From Nocardioides bruguierae (lineage in GTDB: Bacteria; Actinomycetota; Actinomycetes; Propionibacteriales; Nocardioidaceae): DNA of 64,000 nt. Each line of letters starts with the position of its first letter. Position 1 is the stretch's first letter. This document shows positions 57,999-64,000 of the stretch, piece after piece. The position numbers and the translations under genes were made by a program. The notes under the pieces are model-generated. The model did not search any database. It was not told the DNA's origin and worked only from the letters and a program-made list of their open reading frames with translations. Location: NCBI RefSeq assembly GCF_023656415.1, contig NZ_JAMOIL010000001.1, positions 124,001 through 188,000 of the forward strand, given 5' to 3'.

Positions 57999-58967
57999 GT
58001 GCCGATCCTCCACGAGACCCGCACCTGGCGGCCACCGCCGCTGGTCGGCGCGAGCGGCGCAGCCGTGCCGTGGCCGGTGCGTCGCGTGCTCGGGCTCCAG
58101 CGCCACGGCGGCGGGGACCCCACTTTCCGCGTCGCGGCGGACGAGGCGGTGTGGCGCGGCCTGCGCACACCGCTGGGGCCGGCGACCCTGGTGGTCGCGG
58201 CCCGTCCGTCCGAGGGCGTCGTGGTCACCGAGGCCTGGGGCCCGGGCGGGACGTGGGCACTGGACTCGGTGCCCGCGCTGCTGGGCAGCGAGGACGACTG
58301 GTCGGGCTTCTCCACCGACCACCCGGTGCTCATGGAGGCCCGCCGGCACCACCCGCACCTGCGGCTGGGGCGCACCGGCCTGGTGATGGAGGCGCTGGTG
58401 CCCGCGATCATCGAGCAGAAGGTGACCGGCCAGGAGGCGTTCGCCGGCTTCCGGATGCTGGTGCGGCGGTTCGGCGAGCCGGCGCCGGGGCCACACGCCG
58501 CGGCCCTCGACCTGCACGTGCAGCCCACGCCCGAGACGATCCGGCAGGTGCCCTCGTGGGCGTGGCTCAAGATGCACGTGGACCCGGCCCGCTCGAAGGC
58601 GATCCTGCGCGCCGCCCGCGTGGCGGCCGCGCTCGAGCGCACCATCGGCCTGGAGGGCGACGAGGTCGAGCGCAGGATCACCAGCATCCCGGGGATCGGG
58701 GAGTGGACGGCCGCCGAGGTGCGCCAGCGCGCGCACGGCGACCCCGACGCGGTGAGCTTCGGCGACTACCACGTCGCCAAGGACGTCGGCTGGGCGCTCA
58801 CGGGCACCCCGTGGGACGACGACCAGCTGCGGGAGTTCCTCGAGCCGTACCGGCCGCAGCGCGGCCGGGTCCCCGCGCTGGTCGCGGCGGCGGGGCTGCA
58901 CCGGCCGCGACGAGGAGCACGCATGGCGCCGCGCGGTCACCTGCCGGCGCGCGTCACGCGGTGGTGA
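57999..58967 (+). CDS. DNA-3-methyladenine glycosylase II-like protein
   Basis: A 322-residue HhH-GPD superfamily glycosylase of the AlkA type, which excises alkylated bases. The helix-hairpin-helix is ITSIPGIGEWTAAEVRQRA, followed by DAVSFGDYHVAKDVGWAL, where Asp is the likely catalytic residue. TGLVMEALVPAIIEQKVTGQ and SWAWLKMHVDPARSKAILRA are other conserved segments. The GTG follows TACCGT by 7 bases. It lies 28 bases after the GntR gene but has its own promoter. Confidence 0.88.
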   Translation: MPILHETRTWRPPPLVGASGAAVPWPVRRVLGLQRHGGGDPTFRVAADEAVWRGLRTPLGPATLVVAARPSEGVVVTEAWGPGGTWALDSVPALLGSEDDWSGFSTDHPVLMEARRHHPHLRLGRTGLVMEALVPAIIEQKVTGQEAFAGFRMLVRRFGEPAPGPHAAALDLHVQPTPETIRQVPSWAWLKMHVDPARSKAILRAARVAAALERTIGLEGDEVERRITSIPGIGEWTAAEVRQRAHGDPDAVSFGDYHVAKDVGWALTGTPWDDDQLREFLEPYRPQRGRVPALVAAAGLHRPRRGARMAPRGHLPARVTRW

Positions 58968-58991
58968 CCGGGACCGGAGGCGGGGGAAGGC

Positions 58992-60251
58992 TCAGAGCAG
59001 CGGCCGCAGCGGGCCGAGCACGGCCTCGGTGAACTTGCGGTGCATGTCGCGGGCCTGCCACTCGCCGAGGGTGAGCTCGAGGCTGTTGGAGCAGTCGGTC
59101 GCGAAGATCTCCTCCATGGCCTCGGCCAGGGAGCCGTCGACGACCTCGACGTTGATCTCGTAGTTGCCCGAGAGGGAGAGCCGGTCGATGTTCGCGGTGC
59201 CCACCGTCGTCCAGGTGCCGTCGATGGTGCAGGTCTTGGCGTGCACCATGGCGCCCACGAACCGGAAGATCCGCACCCCGGAGGCGAGCAGCTGGGCGTA
59301 GTAGCCGCGGGAGGCCCAGTCGGCCACGACGTGGTTCGACTTCAGGGGCACGATGATCCGCACGTCCACCCCGCGGGCGGCCGCGTCCTTGAGCGCGTCG
59401 ACGAAGTCCTGGTCGGGGAGGAAGTAGGCGGTGGTCAGCCAGATCCGCTCGCTGGCCCGGTTGATGGCCTCGAGGTACATGCCGCGGATGGGGAACATCC
59501 ACAGCCTCGGCACGTTGCGGTGCACGCGCAGCCAGGTCTCCCAGGAGCCGGCGGTCTCGAGCAGCAGCGGGCGCTCGGAGCTGCGGAAGCGCCGGCGTCG
59601 GTGGAGGTTCCAGAAGTCGGCGAACGCGCGCTGGAGGTCCCACACGGCGGGGCCCACGATGCGCAGGTGGGTGTCGCGCCACTCGCTGGCGTACTCGTCG
59701 CCGACGTTGTAGCCGCCCACGAACGCGGTCTCGGAGTCGACCACGAGGATCTTGCGGTGGTCGCGTCCGTAGCGGCGCAGGTCGAGGAAGCGCAGGCCGG
59801 CCGGGTACACGGGGTAGGGCAGCACGTGCACGTTGCCCGGGAAGCGCTTGAACCGGGGGTCGGAGACCAGGTTGGCGAAGCTGTCGTAGATGCAGTAGAC
59901 CTCGACGCCGCGGTCGGCGGCCGCCACGAGGGCCTCCTTGATCCGCTCGCCCGTGCGGTCGGACTTCCAGATGTAGGTCTCGAACAGGATCTGCCGGGTC
60001 GCCGACTGGATCGCCTCGACCATCGCGTCGAACACGTCGGCGCCGTAGGTGTAGGTCGTCACGCGGCTCTCCCCGACCTCCACCGAGCGCGGGTCCGTCA
60101 CCGGGAACGGGCGCGACCGCTTGCCGCGACGGCGGTAGGCGTCGACCAGGGACAGCGCGGCGGCCAGTGCGAGCTGGAAGCCGACGACGGCCAGCAGGGC
60201 GCGGCGCGCCGAGCGCAGGAGCCGCTCGAGGCGGGTGAGAGGGGAGCCCAC
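58992..60251 (-). CDS. Phospholipase D-like protein (cardiolipin synthase type)
   Basis: A 419-residue membrane-anchored PLD-superfamily enzyme. One N-terminal helix (about 15-37, LLAVVGFQLALAAALSLVDA) is followed by two HKD catalytic motifs: GRDHRKILVVDSETAFVGG with YN, and MVHAKTCTIDGTWTTVGTAN. This plan fits cardiolipin synthase, which joins two phosphatidylglycerols or a related pair, although actinobacteria often use a CDP-alcohol type enzyme for this, so another phosphodiester substrate is possible. The GTG at 60251 follows TACGTT by 7 bases and selects this start inside a much longer open frame. Confidence 0.88.
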   Translation of the reverse strand: MGSPLTRLERLLRSARRALLAVVGFQLALAAALSLVDAYRRRGKRSRPFPVTDPRSVEVGESRVTTYTYGADVFDAMVEAIQSATRQILFETYIWKSDRTGERIKEALVAAADRGVEVYCIYDSFANLVSDPRFKRFPGNVHVLPYPVYPAGLRFLDLRRYGRDHRKILVVDSETAFVGGYNVGDEYASEWRDTHLRIVGPAVWDLQRAFADFWNLHRRRRFRSSERPLLLETAGSWETWLRVHRNVPRLWMFPIRGMYLEAINRASERIWLTTAYFLPDQDFVDALKDAAARGVDVRIIVPLKSNHVVADWASRGYYAQLLASGVRIFRFVGAMVHAKTCTIDGTWTTVGTANIDRLSLSGNYEINVEVVDGSLAEAMEEIFATDCSNSLELTLGEWQARDMHRKFTEAVLGPLRPLL

Positions 60252-60380
60252 GACACTCAACGTAGACGACCCGGCCGGGTGGTCACAGCGGTGGTGCGGA
60301 CGACGGCGCGCCCGGCGTGTCCCTCGTCGCGCCCACCCGGGCGGGGGCGGGCTGTCGGACCTCCACCGTAGGCTTGCCGC

Positions 60381-62537
60381 ATGCGTCCCACCACCGACCT
60401 CGAGCGCCGCGTCGCGCCGTTCCACGTCGAGTCCGACTACCAGCCGTCGGGCGACCAGCCGGCGGCCATCGCCGAGATCAGCAAGCGCATCGGCGGCGGC
60501 GAGCAGGACGTGGTGCTGCTGGGCGCGACCGGCACGGGCAAGACCGCGACGGTGGCCTGGGTGGCCGAGAAGCTCCAGCGCCCGCTGCTGGTGCTCCAGC
60601 CGAACAAGACGCTCGCCGCGCAGTTCGCCAACGAGCTGCGCCAGCTCTACCCGGAGAACGCGGTCGAGTACTTCGTCTCCTACTACGACTACTACCAGCC
60701 CGAGGCCTACGTGCCGCAGACGGACACCTACATCGAGAAGGACTCCTCGATCAACGAGGAGGTCGAGCGGCTGCGTCACTCGGCCACCAACTCGCTGCTG
60801 ACCCGTCGCGACGTGATCGTGGTCAGCACCGTCTCGTGCATCTACGGCCTGGGCACGCCGCAGGAGTACGTCGACCGGATGCTCCGGCTGCGCGTGGGGG
60901 AGGAGCACGACCGGGACGCGATCCTGCGGCGCCTGGTGGAGATCCAGTACACCCGCAACGACCTGTCCTTCACCCGCGGCACCTTCCGGGTGCGCGGTGA
61001 CACCCTCGAGATCTTCCCGGTCTACGAGGAGCACGCGGTGCGGATCGAGTTCTTCGGTGACGAGATCGAGCGGCTGATGACGCTGCACGCGGTCACCGGC
61101 GAGGTGATCACCGAGGACTCCGAGCTCTACGTCTTCCCCGCCACCCACTACGTCGCCGGCCCGGAGCGGATGGAGCGGGCGATCGGCGGGATCGAGGCCG
61201 AGCTGGCCGACCAGCTGGCCAAGTTCGAGCGCGAGGGCAAGCTTCTCGAGGCCCAGCGGCTGAGGATGCGCACCACCTACGACATCGAGATGATGCGTCA
61301 GGTCGGGTCCTGCTCGGGCATCGAGAACTACTCGATGCACATCGACGGCCGCGGACGCGGCTCCGCCCCCAACTGCCTCCTGGACTACTTCCCGGAGGAC
61401 TTCGTGCTGGTCGTGGACGAGTCCCACGTGACCGTGCCGCAGATCGGCGGCATGTACGAGGGCGACATGTCCCGCAAGCGCAACCTCGTGGACCACGGGT
61501 TCCGGTTGCCGTCCGCGATGGACAACCGGCCCCTGCGCTGGGAGGAGTTCCTCGAGCGCATCGGCCAGACGATCTACCTCTCCGCCACCCCGGGCGACTA
61601 CGAGCTCGACAAGGTCGGTGGCGACAAGCCCCCGCACGTGGTCGAGCAGATCATCCGCCCCACCGGCCTCATCGACCCCGAGGTCGTGGTCAAGCCGACC
61701 AAGGGCCAGATCGACGACCTGATCCACGAGATCAAGGTGCGCGCGGAGAAGGACGAACGGGTGCTGGTCACCACGCTGACCAAGAAGATGTCCGAGGACC
61801 TGACCGACTACCTGCTGGACGCCGGCATCCGCACCCGGTACCTGCACTCGGAGGTCGACACGCTCAAGCGGATCGAGCTGCTGCGGGACCTGCGGATGGG
61901 CGCGTACGACGTGCTCGTCGGCATCAACCTGCTCCGTGAGGGTCTGGACCTGCCCGAGGTGTCGCTGGTGAGCATCCTGGACGCCGACAAGGAGGGCTTC
62001 CTCCGCTCGGACAAGTCGTTGATCCAGACGATCGGCCGCGCGGCCCGCAACGTCTCGGGCCAGGTGCACATGTACGCGGACAAGATCACCCCCTCGATGG
62101 AGCTGGCCATCGAGGAGACCAACCGGCGGCGCACGAAGCAGGTCGCCTACAACACCGAGCACGGGATCGACCCGCAGCCGTTGCGCAAGCGGATCGCCGA
62201 CATCACCGACATGCTCGCCCGCGAGGACGAGAACACCCAGGCGCTGCTGGAGACCTGGGCGGGCACCGAGGCCAAGGGGCGCGCCGGCAAGGCCGGCCAG
62301 AAGGCGGGCGAGGGCAGGACGAAGCAGCCCGTGCCGGCGCTCGGCGAGGCCTCCGGCCAGCACGCCAAGGACCTCGCCGGCATGCCGAGCGCCGAGCTCG
62401 CGCAGCTCATCCAGGACCTCACGGACCAGATGAAGACCGCGGCGACCGAGCTGCAGTTCGAGGTCGCCGCCCGCCTGCGCGACGAGATCGGCGACCTCAA
62501 GAAGGAGCTCCGCCAGATGATGGAAGCGACGAAGTGA
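60381..62537 (+). CDS. uvrB: Excinuclease ABC subunit UvrB
   Basis: Damage-verification helicase of nucleotide excision repair, working with UvrA and UvrC. The 718-residue protein has Walker A GATGTGKT at residues 48-55, the beta-hairpin [20 protein letters not shown] that inserts into DNA, Walker [12 protein letters not shown], helicase motifs [20 protein letters not shown] and [12 protein letters not shown], and a C-terminal UVR domain ([20 protein letters not shown]) that binds UvrC. The ATG follows TAGGCT by 6 bases. No SOS box was seen in its short promoter region. Confidence 0.98.
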   Translation: MRPTTDLERRVAPFHVESDYQPSGDQPAAIAEISKRIGGGEQDVVLLGATGTGKTATVAWVAEKLQRPLLVLQPNKTLAAQFANELRQLYPENAVEYFVSYYDYYQPEAYVPQTDTYIEKDSSINEEVERLRHSATNSLLTRRDVIVVSTVSCIYGLGTPQEYVDRMLRLRVGEEHDRDAILRRLVEIQYTRNDLSFTRGTFRVRGDTLEIFPVYEEHAVRIEFFGDEIERLMTLHAVTGEVITEDSELYVFPATHYVAGPERMERAIGGIEAELADQLAKFEREGKLLEAQRLRMRTTYDIEMMRQVGSCSGIENYSMHIDGRGRGSAPNCLLDYFPEDFVLVVDESHVTVPQIGGMYEGDMSRKRNLVDHGFRLPSAMDNRPLRWEEFLERIGQTIYLSATPGDYELDKVGGDKPPHVVEQIIRPTGLIDPEVVVKPTKGQIDDLIHEIKVRAEKDERVLVTTLTKKMSEDLTDYLLDAGIRTRYLHSEVDTLKRIELLRDLRMGAYDVLVGINLLREGLDLPEVSLVSILDADKEGFLRSDKSLIQTIGRAARNVSGQVHMYADKITPSMELAIEETNRRRTKQVAYNTEHGIDPQPLRKRIADITDMLAREDENTQALLETWAGTEAKGRAGKAGQKAGEGRTKQPVPALGEASGQHAKDLAGMPSAELAQLIQDLTDQMKTAATELQFEVAARLRDEIGDLKKELRQMMEATK

Positions 62538-62700
62538 GGAGGAACGCCGACCGAGGAACGAGGTCGAGCGATCCCGACGAGCGAGGAGCATCACGAGCGC
62601 AGCGAGCGTCGGCGACGTGAGCCCAGCCGCTGCAGGACGCGCCCGATTCGCGGCGTGACGCGCACCGCCGGCCGAGGAGGCGCCCCGGCCGGCGGCACGC

Positions 62701-64000
62701 TCAGCGCGCGGTGGCCCCGGCGGGCGCTCGCCGCCGCGCCAGCACCCAGACGAGCGCCAGCACGACGACGTGCACGAGCAGGCCCTGCCACCAGCTGTCC
62801 CGGTCGAGGCCGGGCACGTTGTCGACGGCGATCGCCTGGAACGCCTGCGCCACGACCACGGTGAGCGCGGCGCGCCCCAGCGGCAGGAGCACGGGGCCGA
62901 GGACACGCGCGACCGGCGTCCAGCAGGCGGTGAGCACGAGCAGCGCCGCGACCCCGACCAGGGCGAGGTCCACGAGCCGCCCCGGCTGCAGCAGCACGGG
63001 GTCGTAGAGGTGGTCGGCCACCCAGGCGTAGGTGCCGTCGGGGAAGGGCCCGGCCACCCCGTGACGCTCCTGCAGCCACAGCCAGCCGAGGCCGGCGCCG
63101 TACACGAGCGCGAGCGCCGCGGCGACGACGCGGATCGGCACACCGACCAGGCCGCGCGCCACGTCCTCCCGGTGGTGGGCCAGCACGAGGCCGTGCACGA
63201 ACGGGAGCTGCCACACGAGCAGCGGGTAGGCGTCGGCGAACTGCGACCCGAGCAGGGTGGCGCCGGAGAGCACCCCCAGCACGTAGGCGGTCCAGGACAG
63301 GCCGAGCAGCGCCCACCACAGGCGGCGGTGCAGCAGCCAGACCAGCACCGGGGTCACGAGGCCGAGGACCACGAACAGTCCCAGCATGGAGACGACCCAC
63401 GGGCCGAGCTGGAGCAGCAGGAGACGGCGCACCTCGTCCCCGGGCGGGGGGTAGGCGAGCAGGTCGGCGCCGCCGGTGTAGAGGTCGTGGACACGTCCGC
63501 CGTCGTCGGTCACGGTCGTGACCGCGTCCGTCCGGACGAACGGGATGCGGGCCAGCAGGTACACGCCGACGGTGGTGCCGAGCGCGGCCGCGTAGATGCG
63601 CGCCGCGCGACGCCACGTGGTCACGGCGGCGGCCCACTCCCCGAGCCGGGCGATGGTCGGCGTGGTGACGAGTCCGAGGGCGAGGCCGGAGACGAGGACG
63701 AACAGCTCCCGGCCGCTGACGGCGAGCAGGGCGGTGTCGGTGACGGCGGTGAACGGCCCCGCCACCTCGACCTGCACGACGACCAGCGCCACGAGGAGGA
63801 GCCCGCGGAGCAGGTCGAGGCGGGCGTCGCGGACGATCCCGGCGGTCCTGGTGAGCGGCCCCGCCGGGGCGCCAGGCTCGTCCTCTGAGCCGTCGACCCC
63901 GGTGGGCAGCCGGTAGGCCCACCCCGGGCGCACCCGCGCCACCCACGAGGCCACCAGGAGCAGCAGCGCGAGGACGAGCACGCACAGCGCGATACAGCCC
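62701..64000 (-). CDS. OpgC-like integral membrane protein, N-terminus beyond the window
   Basis: At least 433 residues of a polytopic membrane protein; the frame stays open to the right edge, so the true start is probably outside. About ten helices are visible. The segment RDARLDLLRGLLLVALVVVQ with later SGRELFVLVSGLALGLVTT matches the OpgC/acyltransferase-3-like family, which modifies periplasmic glucans or cell-surface glycans with acyl groups. The function in actinobacteria is unknown. It converges on uvrB across a 160-base gap rich in GAGCG words. Confidence 0.75.
   Translation of the reverse strand, partial: GCIALCVLVLALLLLVASWVARVRPGWAYRLPTGVDGSEDEPGAPAGPLTRTAGIVRDARLDLLRGLLLVALVVVQVEVAGPFTAVTDTALLAVSGRELFVLVSGLALGLVTTPTIARLGEWAAAVTTWRRAARIYAAALGTTVGVYLLARIPFVRTDAVTTVTDDGGRVHDLYTGGADLLAYPPPGDEVRRLLLLQLGPWVVSMLGLFVVLGLVTPVLVWLLHRRLWWALLGLSWTAYVLGVLSGATLLGSQFADAYPLLVWQLPFVHGLVLAHHREDVARGLVGVPIRVVAAALALVYGAGLGWLWLQERHGVAGPFPDGTYAWVADHLYDPVLLQPGRLVDLALVGVAALLVLTACWTPVARVLGPVLLPLGRAALTVVVAQAFQAIAVDNVPGLDRDSWWQGLLVHVVVLALVWVLARRRAPAGATAR

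Noticed and set aside
60250..60380. SOS box expected before uvrB
   Set aside because: No TCGAAC-N4-GTTCGA or close variant is present, although uvrB is SOS-controlled in some bacteria.
60252..63143. Upstream extension of the PLD-type gene through uvrB antisense
   Set aside because: The frame is open by chance; family start and a -10 element place the real start at 60251.

Overview
The window is a high-GC, gene-dense chromosome segment from an actinobacterium. The gene set (SepH, DUF4193, DUF3710, DUF3159, two TrkA proteins beside a TrmA-type methyltransferase, a mycobacterial-type ferrochelatase, SigE-family sigma factors) points to the Actinomycetota. A Nocardioidaceae-like organism is the best guess, but no rRNA is present to confirm it. 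No tRNA, rRNA, CRISPR array, prophage or intact insertion sequence was seen.

Layout. 1-8 kb: the N-terminal part of a ParC/GyrA-type topoisomerase (cut by the window edge), a GNAT/acyl-CoA-synthetase fusion, a sulfotransferase-like protein, a DUF5998 protein, a phosphodiesterase, a MOSC protein, a GNAT enzyme and thymidine kinase. 8-13 kb: rhodanese, SepH, a TRIC-type channel, a sigma factor with its membrane partner, and an MFS transporter. 13-22 kb: a conserved actinobacterial block (hemH, inositol phosphatase, DUF4193, DUF4235, DUF3093, dut, DUF3710, OB-fold, DUF3159, two TrkA, TrmA-like methyltransferase) that largely matches the order around dut in Mycobacterium tuberculosis. 22-28 kb: a short stretch of atypical composition, then type III glutamine synthetase divergent from aconitase. 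28-32 kb: two tandem membrane-protein/sigma-factor pairs. 32-42 kb: small enzymes, an M3 peptidase, a gene under a perfect SOS box, a NUDIX hydrolase, dxs and an SDR. 42-52 kb: fatty-acid beta-oxidation and reduction genes (thiolase plus FadB, TesB, MaoC plus FabG4, FadA2) and a PAC2 protein. 52-64 kb: a DUF222-HNH protein, LigB, a frameshifted Bcr/CflA transporter, a GntR regulator, an AlkA-like glycosylase, a PLD-type synthase, uvrB and a partial OpgC-like membrane protein.

Themes. DNA maintenance genes are scattered through the window (topoisomerase, tdk, dut, ligB, alkA-like, uvrB, an SOS-boxed gene). Nineteen start codons sit 6-8 bases after a TANNNT hexamer, the signature of leaderless transcription, and this was used to choose several starts. 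Two beta-oxidation units share a GAGTAAC-containing upstream element. Most of the window is ordinary core chromosome. The best leads are the SOS-boxed unknown gene, the tandem membrane-protein/sigma modules, the frameshifted transporter, the control region between glutamine synthetase III and aconitase, and the low-GC-like patch near 22 kb.
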